Shown here one piece after another: positions 16,124-26,399 of a stretch of 40,238 nucleotides of DNA. The notes below the pieces were generated by a model that made no database searches, was not told where the DNA came from, and saw only the letters and a program-made list of their open reading frames with translations. The DNA is taken from assembly GCA_013791765.1 (NCBI GenBank), contig VMTC01000013.1, forward strand, positions 1 to 40,238. The letters run 5' to 3'. The position numbers were made by a program, and so were the translations under genes. The DNA comes from Rhodoferax sp. (GTDB taxonomy: Bacteria > Pseudomonadota > Gammaproteobacteria > Burkholderiales > Burkholderiaceae_C). Numbering within the stretch: the stretch's first letter is position 1; every line of letters begins with the position of its first letter.

Positions 16124-19054
16124 ATGTTCAGTACGACAGTCGCCGAGTTTGCAAACGAACTCAAGAAATCAACCGCTACGCTGCTTGAGCAGCTCAAATC
16201 GGCGGGCGTTGCCAAAACGGCACCGACCGACAAACTCGATGACGCTGACAAGCAGCGCCTGCTGAGTTATCTGCAGTCTACCCATGGCGCTGCAGGCGCA
16301 GAGCGCAAGAAAATTACCTTGGTCAAGAAGTCGACCACTGAAATCAAGCAGGCGGACGCCAGCGGCAAGGCGCGCACCATTCAGGTCGAAGTGCGCAAGA
16401 AGCGCACCTTCATCCGACGCGAGGACGGCATTGATGTGAGCGCGCAGGCGCCTGCGCCTGAGCACGAACAGGAATTCGATGCGGTGCCTGCCGTCGACCA
16501 CGTTGAGTTGGCGCGTCGCGAAGAAGAAGCACGTACTCAGGCCGAGTTGATTCGCCGTCAGGAAGAAGAGCTGACTTTGCGCAGGCGTGAGCGTGAAGAG
16601 CAGGAAACGCGCTCGCGTGAAGCCTCTGAAAAGGCCGCCGCCATCGCCTCTGAGGCGGCCGCGGCTGCCGCGGCTGCACAGGCGCTGATTGAAAAGAACA
16701 GGCCGCAAGAGCCCGCGCAAACAAAACCGGATGCGACTGAAATTGAAGCCGCCAAAGTGTTGGCTGCGGCGCAAAAAGAACAGGACCTGGCCAGAGAAAA
16801 AAGCGCGACACGCGAGAAGGAATTGGCAGATTCGAAAGCGCGCGCGGCTGAAGATCTGGCCCGTGCGGCTGATCTGGGTGATCGTCGCCGCAAGGCGGAA
16901 AACGAAGCCGCTGCCATTCGCCTGATGATGGCTTCGCCCGCCAAAAAGGCGCCGCCACCGCCCAAGAAGCCGGAAGAAGTGAAGCCGGCCATGAAGGGCA
17001 CGCTGCACAAGCCAGCTGTGGGCGCCGTGGCCGCGAAACCAGTCAAGCCCGGGGCGCCCGGCGCACCGGTCGCTGGTGCCGCCGCGGGCGCTGGCAAAGA
17101 AGTCAAGTCAGCCAAGCTGTCGAGCAGTTGGGCGGGCGATCCGGCCAAGAAGAAGGGCATTCCCACCCGTGGCGCCACGGCGGCACCGGGCGCAGGTCGT
17201 AGCACCAACTGGCGCGCTCCAGCCCGAGGTGGTCGGCGTGGCAGCAGTGATCGCGACCGTGATGACCATCGTGCGCAAGCCGCACCCGTTGAGCAGCGCG
17301 TGATTGAAGTGCACGTGCCCGAAACCATCACCGTGGCCGAATTGGCGCACAAGATGGCCGTGAAGGCGTCCGAGGTGATCAAGCATTTGATGAAGCTCGG
17401 CCAGATGGTGACCATCAACCAGCCGCTGGACCAGGACACCGCCATGATTTTGGTGGAAGAAATGGGTCACAAAGCGATTGTGGCGGCGCTGGACGACCCC
17501 GAAGCCTTTACCGACGACGAAGTGTCGCAGCAGCAGTCCGAGTCGCTGCCGCGCGCACCCGTTGTTACCGTCATGGGCCACGTGGACCATGGCAAGACCT
17601 CCTTGCTCGATTACATTCGTCGCGCCAAGGTGGCCACGGGCGAAGCCGGTGGCATTACCCAGCACATTGGCGCGTACCACGTGGAAACACCGCGCGGCAT
17701 GATTTCCTTCCTGGATACCCCAGGTCACGAAGCCTTTACCGCGATGCGTGCCCGGGGCGCCCAGGCAACCGACATCGTGATTTTGGTGGTGGCAGCGGAC
17801 GACGGCGTGATGCCGCAAACCAAAGAGGCCATCAAGCATGCCAAGGCTGCGGGTGTTCCTATCGTGGTTGCCATCAACAAGATCGACAAGCCCGATGCCA
17901 ACCCAGAGCGCGTCAAGAACGAACTGGTGGTCGAAGAAGTCGTGCCTGAGGAATTTGGCGGCGAGTCCCCCTTCGTGCCTGTGTCCGCCAAGACCGGCGT
18001 TGGCATTGACGCCTTGCTGGAACAGGTATTGCTGCAGGCCGAGGTGCTGGAGCTCAGGGCGCCAGTGGACGCCATGGCCAAGGGCCTGGTGATTGAAGCC
18101 CGTCTTGACAAGGGTCGTGGCCCGGTAGCGACCATTTTGGTTCAATCTGGCACGCTCAAGACGGGTGACGTTGTGCTGGCGGGTTCCACCTTTGGCCGCG
18201 TGCGCGCCATGTTGGATGAGAACGGCAAAAACATCAAAACGGCAGGCCCGTCGATTCCAGTCGAAATCCAGGGCCTGACGGAAGTTCCGCAAGCCGGTGA
18301 CGAGTTCATGGTGATGTCCGACGAGCGCCGGGCCCGTGAAATTGCGACCTACCGCGCTGGCAAGTTCCGCCACACCAAGCTGGCCAAGCAGCAAGCCGCC
18401 AAACTGGAGAACATGTTTACCGACATGGCTGCCGGCGAAGTCAAACTGGTTCCGATCATCATCAAGGCTGATGTGCAGGGTTCGCAGGAAGCACTGGCGC
18501 AGTCGCTGCTCAAGCTCTCGACCGACGAGGTCAAGGTCCAACTGGTTTACACCGCCGTCGGCGCCATCAGCGAGTCGGACGTGAATCTGGCGATTGCTTC
18601 CAAGGCCGTCATCATCGGTTTCAACACCCGCGCCGATGCCGGTGCGCGCAAGTTGGCCGAGAACAACGGTGTCGACATCCGTTACTACGACATCATCTAT
18701 GACGCTGTGGATGAGCTCAAACTCGCCATGTCGGGCATGTTGACGCCGGACAAGAAAGAAGAAGTCATCGGCACCGCCGAAATTCGCCAGATTTTCAAGG
18801 TGTCCAAGATCGGCACGATCGCTGGCTGTATGGTCACCGCCGGTGTGGTGCGACGCACCGCACGGCTGCGTTTGCTGCGCGACAACATGGTCATCTTCAC
18901 GGGTGAACTCGACTCGCTCAAGCGCTTCAAGGACGATGCCAAGGAAGTGCGTGAAGGCTTTGATTGCGGTTTGAACATCAAGAACTACAACGACATCCAA
19001 GAGGGCGACGTGTTGGAATTCTTTGAAATCCGCGAAGTGGCGCGCACGCTTTGA
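16124..19054 (+). CDS. infB: Translation initiation factor IF-2
   Basis: Ribosome-bound GTPase that places fMet-tRNA in the P site. The 976-aa product has the long form: an N-terminal IF2N module (1-~55; [14 protein letters not shown]), a Lys/Glu/Ala-rich coiled linker (about 100-280), a Pro/Ala/Gly-rich stretch (~270-385), a second IF2N module (~390-440; [17 protein letters not shown]), then the G domain with GHVDHGKTS (about 484-492), DTPGHEAF, and NKIDKPD (about 584), and the C-terminal domains II-IV. It lies 24 bp after nusA, with AAAGG upstream. Nothing unusual; the linker's composition explains several long antisense frames. Confidence 0.96.
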   Translation: MFSTTVAEFANELKKSTATLLEQLKSAGVAKTAPTDKLDDADKQRLLSYLQSTHGAAGAERKKITLVKKSTTEIKQADASGKARTIQVEVRKKRTFIRREDGIDVSAQAPAPEHEQEFDAVPAVDHVELARREEEARTQAELIRRQEEELTLRRREREEQETRSREASEKAAAIASEAAAAAAAAQALIEKNRPQEPAQTKPDATEIEAAKVLAAAQKEQDLAREKSATREKELADSKARAAEDLARAADLGDRRRKAENEAAAIRLMMASPAKKAPPPPKKPEEVKPAMKGTLHKPAVGAVAAKPVKPGAPGAPVAGAAAGAGKEVKSAKLSSSWAGDPAKKKGIPTRGATAAPGAGRSTNWRAPARGGRRGSSDRDRDDHRAQAAPVEQRVIEVHVPETITVAELAHKMAVKASEVIKHLMKLGQMVTINQPLDQDTAMILVEEMGHKAIVAALDDPEAFTDDEVSQQQSESLPRAPVVTVMGHVDHGKTSLLDYIRRAKVATGEAGGITQHIGAYHVETPRGMISFLDTPGHEAFTAMRARGAQATDIVILVVAADDGVMPQTKEAIKHAKAAGVPIVVAINKIDKPDANPERVKNELVVEEVVPEEFGGESPFVPVSAKTGVGIDALLEQVLLQAEVLELRAPVDAMAKGLVIEARLDKGRGPVATILVQSGTLKTGDVVLAGSTFGRVRAMLDENGKNIKTAGPSIPVEIQGLTEVPQAGDEFMVMSDERRAREIATYRAGKFRHTKLAKQQAAKLENMFTDMAAGEVKLVPIIIKADVQGSQEALAQSLLKLSTDEVKVQLVYTAVGAISESDVNLAIASKAVIIGFNTRADAGARKLAENNGVDIRYYDIIYDAVDELKLAMSGMLTPDKKEEVIGTAEIRQIFKVSKIGTIAGCMVTAGVVRRTARLRLLRDNMVIFTGELDSLKRFKDDAKEVREGFDCGLNIKNYNDIQEGDVLEFFEIREVARTL

Positions 19055-19071
19055 TGAAATCACTGTAAATC

Positions 19072-19440
19072 GTGCGAAAAAAATCAAAAACTCCGAATCG
19101 CGCCTTCAAAGTGGCCGATCAGATCCAGCGTGATCTGACCGAGCTCATTGCGCGTGAGCTCAAAGATCCCCGGGTGGGCATGGTCACGATCCAGGGCGTG
19201 GAGGTCACGCCCGATTACGCGCACGCCAAGGTGTTCTTCAGTCTCCTGGCCGGCGATTCGAAGCTGTGTACTGAAGGTCTGAATCAGGCGGCCGGCTTTT
19301 TGCGGGCCGGTCTGTTCAAGCGCCTGCACATCCATACCGTGCCAACGCTGCACTTTGTTTTTGACCAGACGACCGAACATGCCGCGGACATGAATGCCTT
19401 GATAGCGCGAGCGGTGGCATCCCGGGCTAAAGAGGACTAA
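19072..19440 (+). CDS. rbfA: Ribosome-binding factor A
   Basis: Small KH-like protein (122 aa) that binds free 30S subunits and helps mature the 16S rRNA 5' end; needed for cold growth in E. coli. The start is a GTG at 19072, 17 bp after infB, giving (M)[18 protein letters not shown]; typical segments are [18 protein letters not shown] and YAHAKVFFS, and the [19 protein letters not shown] tail. It is followed after 2 bp by truB, which suggests translational coupling. Confidence 0.94.
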   Translation: MRKKSKTPNRAFKVADQIQRDLTELIARELKDPRVGMVTIQGVEVTPDYAHAKVFFSLLAGDSKLCTEGLNQAAGFLRAGLFKRLHIHTVPTLHFVFDQTTEHAADMNALIARAVASRAKED

Positions 19441-19442
19441 CG

Positions 19443-20561
19443 ATGAGCACCGCCGGGCCGCCCCAAGGTGCGAAGGCCCCCTTGGGGGGTAGCGACGTAC
19501 ACGAAGTGATCAAGCGTGGGGGCAACAGCTCTGCGCCGTGTGCACGGGTTGCCAGGCGCCCCGTACACGGGGTGCTGTTGCTAGACAAGCCTTTGGGTTG
19601 GTCCAGCAACGATGCGCTGCAAAAAGTCAAGTGGCTCATGCGGGCTGAGAAAGCCGGCCATACGGGCACGCTTGATCCATTGGCCACGGGGTTGTTGCCG
19701 TTGTGCTTTGGTGCTGCCACCAAGTTCAGCCAGCTTCAGTTGGATGCGGACAAAACGTACGAGGCGGTGGCGCGCCTGGGTGTGAAAACCACCACCGGCG
19801 ATGCCGAGGGCGAGGTTATTGCAGAGCGGCCTGTCAAGGTGACAGCGGAGGAGATCAATGATGTGGCGCCACGGTTTACCGGGTTGATTCGGCAGATACC
19901 GCCGATGCACAGTGCCTTGAAGAAGGATGGCAAAGCCCTGTACGAATACGCACGGGCCGGTATCGAGGTAGAGCGGCAAGCTCGTGAAGTGACAATTTAT
20001 GAGCTAAATTTGGCGCTAGCCCACGTGGATATTGAATATGAAGCTATTAAAATAGTAGTTAAATGCAGCAAGGGAACCTACATAAGGACCTTGGCAGAGG
20101 ATATTGGTGAAGCCTTGGGTTGCGGCGCGCATTTGACCCAATTGCGCCGGATTGAGACGGGTGGCTTTGATGTCGCGCAGTGCGTGACGCTGGCGGCCCT
20201 GGAGGCCATGACGGACGAAGAAAGATGGAGCCAGTTGCTGCCGGTGGAGTCGCTCTTGCGCGAGCACACGGTGGTTTCGCTGGACGATGAAAATGCAGGG
20301 CGTTTTCTCAGTGGCGTGCGGCGCCGGGGCAGGTGGCCCGATAGTGGGCAGGTCGCTGTGTATGGCCCTTTGATCGGCGCGTGGCAGGCACAACGCGTCT
20401 TGATGGGCACTGCCCATGTGGTCGCGGGTGAGTTGATACCGGGGCGGCTGCTGAGTCCGCTTGAGATTGAGCAAATAGCGGGAGATGGCGGATCGGGGTC
20501 AGGCGAACTGTGCGCCGTCCCGCCTTCAACCCCTCAGAAAACAGATTTTGACCAGATTTAA
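19443..20561 (+). CDS. truB: tRNA pseudouridine(55) synthase
   Basis: Makes pseudouridine 55 in the T-loop of tRNAs. The catalytic aspartate is D78 in [32 protein letters not shown], the [20 protein letters not shown] segment and [20 protein letters not shown] are also diagnostic. Two oddities: residues 1-38 ([15 protein letters not shown] onward) are not family sequence but are encoded by a GC-rich repeat with a hairpin (19461-19487), and residues about 190-206, in a variable loop before the CSKGTYIRT strand, are encoded by interspersed repeat copy E. The core starts near [13 protein letters not shown]. No in-frame start close to the core is visible, so the ATG at 19443 is kept. The 372 aa also include a C-terminal tail of low conservation. 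Confidence 0.93.
   Translation: MSTAGPPQGAKAPLGGSDVHEVIKRGGNSSAPCARVARRPVHGVLLLDKPLGWSSNDALQKVKWLMRAEKAGHTGTLDPLATGLLPLCFGAATKFSQLQLDADKTYEAVARLGVKTTTGDAEGEVIAERPVKVTAEEINDVAPRFTGLIRQIPPMHSALKKDGKALYEYARAGIEVERQAREVTIYELNLALAHVDIEYEAIKIVVKCSKGTYIRTLAEDIGEALGCGAHLTQLRRIETGGFDVAQCVTLAALEAMTDEERWSQLLPVESLLREHTVVSLDDENAGRFLSGVRRRGRWPDSGQVAVYGPLIGAWQAQRVLMGTAHVVAGELIPGRLLSPLEIEQIAGDGGSGSGELCAVPPSTPQKTDFDQI
19461..19487 (+). repeat. GC-rich hairpin repeat at the truB 5' end
   Basis: CCCCAAGG (19461-19468) pairs with CCTTGGGG (19480-19487) around an 11-nt loop, 18 nt inside the truB reading frame. The neighbourhood (to about 19530) resembles a GC-rich intergenic repeat I recall from Comamonadaceae genomes; that resemblance is from memory. 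Confidence 0.5.
20009..20060 (+). repeat. Interspersed repeat, copy E, inside truB
   Basis: Carries TTTGGCGCTAGCCCACGTGG followed by ATA and GAAGCTATTAAAATAGTAG, matching copies A-D. It reads through truB in frame at a variable loop, adding no stop codon. Confidence 0.7.
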
Positions 20562-20574
20562 GAGAAAGTGAACC

Positions 20575-22398
20575 ATGTCGCATAAACAGATCCGAAACAT
20601 CGCCATCATCGCCCACGTCGACCATGGCAAGACCACCATGGTCGACCAATTGCTGCGCCAGTCCGGCACCTTTGCCGACCACGAAAAAGTGGTCGACACT
20701 GTGATGGACAACAACGCCATTGAAAAAGAGCGTGGCATCACCATTCTGGCCAAGAACTGCGCCGTGACTTGGCAAGGCACGCACATCAACATCGTTGACA
20801 CCCCCGGCCACGCCGACTTCGGCGGCGAAGTCGAACGCGCGCTCTCCATGGTCGATGGCGTGGTGCTGCTGATCGACGCACAAGAAGGCCCGATGCCGCA
20901 GACCCGTTTTGTGACCAAGAAGGCCCTGGCCCTGGGGTTGAAGCCGATTTTGGTGGTGAACAAGGTGGACAAGCCAGGTGCGCGTCCCCAATGGGTGGTC
21001 AACGCAGCGTTCGACCTGTTCGACAAGTTAGGCGCCACCGATGAGCAGCTCGATTTCCCCGTGGTCTACGCTTCGGGTATCAACGGCTGGTCATCCATGG
21101 AGGAGGGTGAGCAGGGTGAACAGTGGGGCCCCGACATGTCGGCCCTGTTCAACACCGTGCTAGAGCATGTGCCACACCAGCAGGGCGACCCTGCAGCGCC
21201 ACTGCAACTGCAAATTTCAGCGCTCGACTTTTCGACCTTTGTTGGCCGGATTGGCGTCGGGCGCATCAGCCAGGGCACGATCAGGCCCATGATGGACGTC
21301 GTGGTCATGGAAGGGCCCGATGGCAAGGCGGTCAAAGGCCGTGTCAACCAGGTTCTCACCTTCCAGGGGCTGGAACGCGTTCAGACCACCGATGCCGGTC
21401 CTGGCGAAATCGTGCTGATCAACGGCCTGACCGACATCGGCATTGGTGTGACCATTACCGATCCGCTCAATCCCATGCCGCTGCCCATGCTCAAGGTCGA
21501 CGAGCCGACCCTGACCATGAACTTCTGCGTCAACACCAGCCCACTGGCCGGGCGTGAAGGCAAGTACGTCACCAGCCGTCAGATCTGGGACCGCCTGCAA
21601 AAAGAACTGCAACACAACGTCGCCTTGCGCGTCAAGGAAACCGACGAAGAAGGCATCTTTGAAGTCATGGGTCGTGGCGAGCTGCACCTGACGATTTTGC
21701 TGGAGAACATGCGCCGCGAAGGTTTTGAGATGGCCGTCTCCAAGCCGCGCGTCGTGATGAAGGACGTCAATGGCGAGAAGCACGAGCCGATCGAGTTGGT
21801 CACGGCCGACATCGAAGAGCAGCACCAAGGTGGTGTGATGCAGGCTTTGGGTGAGCGCAAGGGCGACTTGGTCAACATGGAGCCGGACGGCCGTGGCCGC
21901 GTGCGCCTGGAATACCGCATCCCGGCGCGGGGCCTGATTGGTTTCACCAACGAGTTCCTGAATTTGACGCGTGGCACCGGCCTGATCTCCAACATTTTCG
22001 ACAGCTACGAGCCGCACAAGGGCGATATCGGTGGCCGCAAAAACGGCGTGTTGATTTCCATGGATGCGGGTGAAATCTTCACCTACGCCCTGGGTAAGCT
22101 CGACGACCGTGGCCGCATGTTTGTGCGTCCCAATGACCCGGTCTATGAAGGCATGATCGTGGGCATCCACAGTCGTGACAACGATCTGGTGGTGAACGCC
22201 ACGCGTACCAAGCAGCTGACCAACTTCCGTGTGTCGGGTAAGGAAGACGTTGCCAAGATCACGCCACCGATTGAATGCACGCTCGAATACGGTGTGGAGT
22301 TCATTGAAGACGACGAGCTGGTCGAAATCACGCCCAAGTCGATTCGCTTGCGCAAGCGCTACCTGACCGAGAGCGAGCGCAAGCGCGCGGGTCGTTAA
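20575..22398 (+). CDS. typA: Ribosome-associated GTPase TypA/BipA
   Basis: Translational GTPase related to EF-G and LepA, involved in 50S assembly and stress or low-temperature growth. The 607 aa match the family. G motifs are visible: AHVDHGKTT (13-21), the switch [16 protein letters not shown], and [10 protein letters not shown]; the C-terminal domain has the typical [20 protein letters not shown] and ends in [19 protein letters not shown]. It lies 13 bp after truB on the same strand, with AGAGAAAG before the ATG, so it may be cotranscribed with the translation operon. Confidence 0.96.
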   Translation: MSHKQIRNIAIIAHVDHGKTTMVDQLLRQSGTFADHEKVVDTVMDNNAIEKERGITILAKNCAVTWQGTHINIVDTPGHADFGGEVERALSMVDGVVLLIDAQEGPMPQTRFVTKKALALGLKPILVVNKVDKPGARPQWVVNAAFDLFDKLGATDEQLDFPVVYASGINGWSSMEEGEQGEQWGPDMSALFNTVLEHVPHQQGDPAAPLQLQISALDFSTFVGRIGVGRISQGTIRPMMDVVVMEGPDGKAVKGRVNQVLTFQGLERVQTTDAGPGEIVLINGLTDIGIGVTITDPLNPMPLPMLKVDEPTLTMNFCVNTSPLAGREGKYVTSRQIWDRLQKELQHNVALRVKETDEEGIFEVMGRGELHLTILLENMRREGFEMAVSKPRVVMKDVNGEKHEPIELVTADIEEQHQGGVMQALGERKGDLVNMEPDGRGRVRLEYRIPARGLIGFTNEFLNLTRGTGLISNIFDSYEPHKGDIGGRKNGVLISMDAGEIFTYALGKLDDRGRMFVRPNDPVYEGMIVGIHSRDNDLVVNATRTKQLTNFRVSGKEDVAKITPPIECTLEYGVEFIEDDELVEITPKSIRLRKRYLTESERKRAGR

Positions 22399-22471
22399 TT
22401 TTCAATTTCTTGTGGGACAGACCGCAGCGCCGCGAGGTGAAGCAGCTCTGTCCCCAATTGATTGAAGACGT

Positions 22472-23347
22472 GTGAAGCTCAACCACAACCGGGCGGTTCT
22501 CCTGATGGTGGCGGTGACCCTGATGTGGTCCATCGCTGGCGTCGTGACGCGCCATCTGGAGCAGGCCCGCAGCTTTGAGGTGACCTTCTGGCGTAGCTTC
22601 TTCACGGTGCTGTCCTTGCTGGTGATCCTGCCGATTTTTTTAGGACGCGGTGTTTTTTGCCGCATGCGCAGCGGCGGTTTCGCGCTGTGGATTTCCGGCG
22701 CTTGCTGGGCTGGCATGTTCACTTTCTTCATGCTGGCGATCATGCTCACCAGTGTCGCCAATGTGCTAATTACCATGGCGCTGGGACCTTTGTTCACTGC
22801 CCTGGCCGCACGTGCGTTCATTGGGCACCGAATACCCGCCCGAACCTGGTTTGCCATCGTTGCGGCTGGTGGCGGCATTGTCTACATGTACGGCAACCAC
22901 ATCACGCAGGGCGGCAGTCTGCTCGGGACGATGGTGGCCCTGTGCGTGCCGATCGCTGGCGCCGCCAACTGGACCGTGACGCAGCATGCCCACGCGCAGG
23001 GGCACGACGTCGATCTGGTCCCGGCGGTTCTGATTGGCGCCGTGCTGTCGTGCCTGGTGACTTTGCCCATGGCCTTACCGTTTCAGGCCTCAGCGCATGA
23101 TTTGGTGCTGCTGGCCGGCCTGGGCCTGGTGCAGCTGGCGATTCCCTCCGCGCTGGCGGTTCTGTGCACCCGGGTGCTGCTGGCGCCCGAGGTGTCCTTG
23201 CTCGGCTTGCTCGAAGTCATTTTTGGCATTTTTCTGGCCTGGGTCGGCGCCAATGAAGTGCCTGGCCCCAATGTGCTTCTGGGTGGCGCGCTGGTGATCG
23301 GGGCCCTTGCACTTAATGAACTGATTGGATGGAGAAACCGAGCATGA
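22472..23347 (+). CDS. DMT-superfamily EamA transporter
   Basis: Inner-membrane drug/metabolite transporter (291 aa) with ten predicted helices in two EamA repeats (about 8-140 and 150-285; starts with LLMVAVTLMWSIAGVVTRHL, second half ends with EVSLLGLLEVIFGIFLAWVG). The ligand is unknown; family members export amino acids, metabolites or drugs. The start is a GTG at 22472, 73 bp after typA. The gene overlaps the next by ATGA (23344-23347), so the two are probably translated together. Confidence 0.85.
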   Translation: MKLNHNRAVLLMVAVTLMWSIAGVVTRHLEQARSFEVTFWRSFFTVLSLLVILPIFLGRGVFCRMRSGGFALWISGACWAGMFTFFMLAIMLTSVANVLITMALGPLFTALAARAFIGHRIPARTWFAIVAAGGGIVYMYGNHITQGGSLLGTMVALCVPIAGAANWTVTQHAHAQGHDVDLVPAVLIGAVLSCLVTLPMALPFQASAHDLVLLAGLGLVQLAIPSALAVLCTRVLLAPEVSLLGLLEVIFGIFLAWVGANEVPGPNVLLGGALVIGALALNELIGWRNRA

Positions 23348-24486
23348 CGACTATTGCGGCCGACACACCACTGCCTATGCCAGGCGATGAGCCCGCGCAC
23401 GTGCTGAGTGAGGTGCGCGGCCAGCTCGGCTGCATCACTTTGAGCCGACCCAAAGCCCTGAACGCCTTGTCCCTGGACATGATCCGTGCCTTGACCCAGC
23501 GTCTGCTGGCCTGGCGCGATGACGCCCAGATCAAGGCGGTGGCGATTCGTGGCAGCAGCAAGACCGGCCCCTTTGGCGCTTTTTGCGCTGGCGGCGACAT
23601 CCGATTTTTTCACCAAGCCGCGCTGGCGGGCGACCCGGCGCTGGAGGATTTCTTCACCGAGGAATACGCGCTCAATCACTTGATTCACAGCTACCCCAAG
23701 CCCTTCATCGCGTTCATGGATGGCATCGTCATGGGCGGTGGCATGGGCCTGGCGCAAGGCGCCCAGATTCGCGTCGTCACCGAGCGCACCCGCATGGCCA
23801 TGCCGGAAACGAATATTGGTTTGTTTCCGGACGTGGGGGGCGGTTATTTTTTGAGTCGCTGCCCTGGGCACAGCGGTGAATGGCTGGCCTTGACCGGCGA
23901 CACCCTGGGCGCCGCTGCAGCGCTGGCGCTGGGTCTGGCTGACCATTGTTTTGACGCGAGTCGCTTGCCCTTGGCCTGGAATGCCTTGGCGCTGCTCGAC
24001 TTTGATCAGCAGTCTGCGGTGGATGCCTGGCTTGTCGACTTTGAAATGACCTGCTTTGGTGATTTTTCAGAAACCGCCAACCAGATTGACCATTATTTTG
24101 GTTTGGATTGCGTGCCTGCCATGGTGCGCGCATTGGAAGCGTCTGACGACGCCTGGGCGCTGCGCTGCGCAGCCACCTTGCGTCGGCGCTCCCCGCTGAT
24201 GCTGCAGGTGACGCTGGAACAAATTCGCCGCGCCCGCGCCTTGAGCCTGGCCGATGAGCTGCGCATGGAGCGCGACATGGTGCACCATTGCTTTGATCCC
24301 CGGCACCTTGGGCGCAGCGCCAGCCAGAGCGAGACGGTTGAGGGCATCCGCGCGCTGGCGGTGGACAAAGACAACACACCGCACTGGCACCCCAGCCGGA
24401 TTGAAGATGTGACTTGCGAGATGGTGGCGCCGTTCTTCAGCAGCCCATGGACACCCCAGACGCATCCGCTGCGGGCGCTTGTGTAA
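23344..24486 (+). CDS. 3-hydroxyisobutyryl-CoA hydrolase-like (crotonase fold)
   Basis: Crotonase-superfamily protein of 380 aa, in the size range of 3-hydroxyisobutyryl-CoA hydrolase (valine breakdown) rather than of ordinary enoyl-CoA hydratases (~260 aa). Diagnostic are the oxyanion segment FCAGGDIRFF, the loop DGIVMGGGMGLAQGAQIRVV and MAMPETNIGLFPDVGGGYF with the general acid/base region. C-terminal sequence (about 260-340) matches the HIBCH-type extension, including SLADELRMERDMVHHCF. The ATG at 23344 shares ATGA with the transporter's stop and has GGAG upstream; an ATG at 23329 would overlap more. The gene ends one base before the convergent anti-sigma gene. Confidence 0.85.
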   Translation: MTTIAADTPLPMPGDEPAHVLSEVRGQLGCITLSRPKALNALSLDMIRALTQRLLAWRDDAQIKAVAIRGSSKTGPFGAFCAGGDIRFFHQAALAGDPALEDFFTEEYALNHLIHSYPKPFIAFMDGIVMGGGMGLAQGAQIRVVTERTRMAMPETNIGLFPDVGGGYFLSRCPGHSGEWLALTGDTLGAAAALALGLADHCFDASRLPLAWNALALLDFDQQSAVDAWLVDFEMTCFGDFSETANQIDHYFGLDCVPAMVRALEASDDAWALRCAATLRRRSPLMLQVTLEQIRRARALSLADELRMERDMVHHCFDPRHLGRSASQSETVEGIRALAVDKDNTPHWHPSRIEDVTCEMVAPFFSSPWTPQTHPLRALV

Positions 24487-24487
24487 A

Positions 24488-25354
24488 TCAAAGCTGGCGA
24501 TACACCGCTTCGGCCAGCTTCATGAGGGTCTCTCGCGGCACTGGTCCGGCCAGCGCATAGCCAAAGCCCTGGTCGACCCAGTAAAAACTTGGAACCGGGC
24601 CATCCGCGCGAAACTGGAAGCCGGTCTCGCGGATGTCCGCACCAACTCCAGCACCAGCGCCTATGGCCGTCCTGTCTACGGCGCCAAGGTAAAGCGTGAT
24701 GCGGGTACCTGCCGTGTTCTGGTACATAAATTGCGCCCGCGCACCGGCTTCACCGGGTAGCAGACGGCCCCCCACCAGTTCAAAACCTTGCGTCTGCAGA
24801 TGGGGCACCTTAAGCGGCTTACCGACGCGCTTGGACAGCCATTGCACCAGATGCTCCTGCTCGGTGGCGCCCACTTCCACCGGGTGGCGGATTTCCGGGG
24901 CGTAGACCGCGTGCGCAAAACTGGCCTGGCGTGCAAATTCCGGCGCTCCCCCGGTGTACGCCAGCGTGGAAGAGGACGGCGGGAAGTGCCCCGCACCGAG
25001 CCAGGCCGTGTGGGAGAACCAGCCCACACCAAAAGCCAACATCACCCCGGCGGCCATGCCGCCCCAGCGCCACCGCTGATGAATGTCCTGCTGCGCGGCT
25101 GCGGTCTGCTGCCCTGCCGCCATCAATGGGGCCGGAACGGGCTCGTCCAAAATGTGCTGGTGCAGGCGTCGCAGCGCGTCGCGATGCTGTTGCCACTGCG
25201 CAATCGTGGACTGCGCGGCCGGGTCGTGGGCCAAGCGCTTGTGCACGGCGGCCAGCGCGTCTGGCGTCAACCGTTCATCCACCAGGGCGTGGATTTCGTC
25301 TTCGGTCAATGGTTGCTGCGCAGTCCTGTCCATGGTGTTCTTCCGGTGGCTCAT
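24488..25354 (-). CDS. Anti-sigma factor, membrane-anchored
   Basis: Predicted single-pass membrane regulator of 288 aa. The cytoplasmic N-terminus (1-~95) contains the typical helical anti-sigma segment LTEDEIHALVDERLTPD and a following helical stretch, but lacks the HxxxCxxC zinc motif. One TM helix (about 98-117, GGMAAGVMLAFGVGWF) is followed by a periplasmic domain that ends FGYALAGPVPRETLMKLAEAVY. The start overlaps the sigma-factor stop by ATGA (25351-25354), the usual sign of a sigma/anti-sigma pair. It should bind and hold its sigma factor at the membrane until a periplasmic signal is received; the signal is unknown. Confidence 0.8.
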   Translation of the reverse strand: MSHRKNTMDRTAQQPLTEDEIHALVDERLTPDALAAVHKRLAHDPAAQSTIAQWQQHRDALRRLHQHILDEPVPAPLMAAGQQTAAAQQDIHQRWRWGGMAAGVMLAFGVGWFSHTAWLGAGHFPPSSSTLAYTGGAPEFARQASFAHAVYAPEIRHPVEVGATEQEHLVQWLSKRVGKPLKVPHLQTQGFELVGGRLLPGEAGARAQFMYQNTAGTRITLYLGAVDRTAIGAGAGVGADIRETGFQFRADGPVPSFYWVDQGFGYALAGPVPRETLMKLAEAVYRQL

Positions 25355-25899
25355 TTCACACGTCGAAGCGGGGTGACGGAGCCGGTTGGTTTGCCCGTTG
25401 CAGACGCAGGCTGGGCAGTGCGCGCCGGCTCATCCAGCAGTTCCTGCAGGTGGCGGCGCGCGCGCGACAGACGAGACATGACCGTGCCCATGGGCACTGC
25501 GGTGATTCGGGCCACATCGGCATAACTCATGTCCTCCAGGCTCACCAGCAGCAGCACCGCGCGCTGGTCCATTGGCAGCCGCAGCAAGCAGCGCTGCAAA
25601 TCAATGGCCTGGTCGACACCCGGGTCGGCGGCATGGAACTCGTGGGCCACATCGTCAATATCGACTGTGCCGTCCGGCGACTGCCGCTTGGCTGTGCGCA
25701 CTGAGTTCGCAAACAGGTTGTGCATCAGGGTGAACAACCACGCTCGCAGGTTTGAGCCCACAGCCCACAAGCGCCACTTGCTGCAAGCGCGCTCCAGCGT
25801 GTCCTGCACCAGATCATCGGCCGCCCAAGCGTCACCCGTCAACGCACGTGCGTAACGGCGCAAAGCCGGGATCTGATCGACGATGGATTGAGAATTCAT
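25351..25899 (-). CDS. ECF-type RNA polymerase sigma factor
   Basis: Extracytoplasmic-function sigma-70 factor of 182 aa when started at 25899 (MNSQSIVDQIPALRRYAR). Region 2 spans about 9-75 with the polymerase-binding DDLVQDTLERA and a -10-reading helix; region 4 (about 115-165) has MSYADVARITAVPMGTVMSR, the -35-reading helix-turn-helix. The frame is open upstream to 26115 but that sequence is low in conservation and would cover a second gene. It lies 70 bp after the lipoprotein gene and overlaps the anti-sigma gene, so lipoprotein-sigma-anti-sigma probably form one autoregulated unit. Confidence 0.9.
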   Translation of the reverse strand: MNSQSIVDQIPALRRYARALTGDAWAADDLVQDTLERACSKWRLWAVGSNLRAWLFTLMHNLFANSVRTAKRQSPDGTVDIDDVAHEFHAADPGVDQAIDLQRCLLRLPMDQRAVLLLVSLEDMSYADVARITAVPMGTVMSRLSRARRHLQELLDEPARTAQPASATGKPTGSVTPLRRVK

Positions 25900-25969
25900 T
25901 GGACCGCCTGGGCACAGCGCTTGCTCGCTTCGCGAAGCGCCGCTCTGCTGCGCAAAGGCTAAAGCCAGC

Positions 25970-26353
25970 TTAGGGCTTGGCGGTCTGCCACACCTTATTG
26001 ACGCCATCACCGGTTTTGTCGCCTGGCTTGGCATCCTTGACCCAGAAGTACACGGGCTTGCCTTTGACCGCCCATTGCTTGGTGCCGTCGTCGCGTGTGA
26101 TGATGCTGTATTCACCGGCGGCTTGGTCAGTTGCCGTGGCCATCAAGGGCGGCCAGTTGGTGGCGCAAGGGCCGTTGCAGGCCGATTTTCCGCTGGCGGC
26201 GACGTCTTTGTCGAAGGTGTAGAGCGTCATGCCGTTTGAGCCAACCAGTACGCCATCTGCCACCATGGGCGGGGCGGCATACAGGGAGCCGCAAGCGGCC
26301 AAAAGGGCGATTGTCAGAGGCCTTGACAGGGCGGCGCGAGATGTGAATTTCAT
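25970..26353 (-). CDS. Secreted lipoprotein with YxFxxD repeats (COG4315 type)
   Basis: Small exported protein (127 aa) beginning MKFTSRAALSRPLTIALLAAC, with a likely lipobox L-A-A-C (C21) after the hydrophobic stretch; cleavage after LYA is an alternative. The mature part has two short repeats with aromatic-rich motifs, NGMTLYTFDKD and GKPVYFWVKD, and the conserved CNGPCATNWPPL, as in the COG4315 lipoprotein family of unknown function. The ATG at 26353 has AGGAG upstream. It lies just before the sigma factor with a candidate ECF promoter in front, so it may be the main target or the reporter of that system. Confidence 0.85.
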   Translation of the reverse strand: MKFTSRAALSRPLTIALLAACGSLYAAPPMVADGVLVGSNGMTLYTFDKDVAASGKSACNGPCATNWPPLMATATDQAAGEYSIITRDDGTKQWAVKGKPVYFWVKDAKPGDKTGDGVNKVWQTAKP

Positions 26354-26399
26354 GGTGAACTCCTGAGTTGATGAACGCAAACAAGCGTTTGCACAGAGA

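Noticed and set aside
16440-17240. Repeat-rich Ala/Lys/Glu region of infB as inserted repeat
   Set aside because: Such a linker is usual in long-form IF-2 of betaproteobacteria; no separate repeat unit was seen.
17108-19087. Long antisense frame (about 659 codons) opposite infB
   Set aside because: It mirrors the conserved codon pattern of IF-2; the translation is His/Gln/Asp/Val-rich with no recognisable domain, as expected for a shadow of a GC-rich gene.
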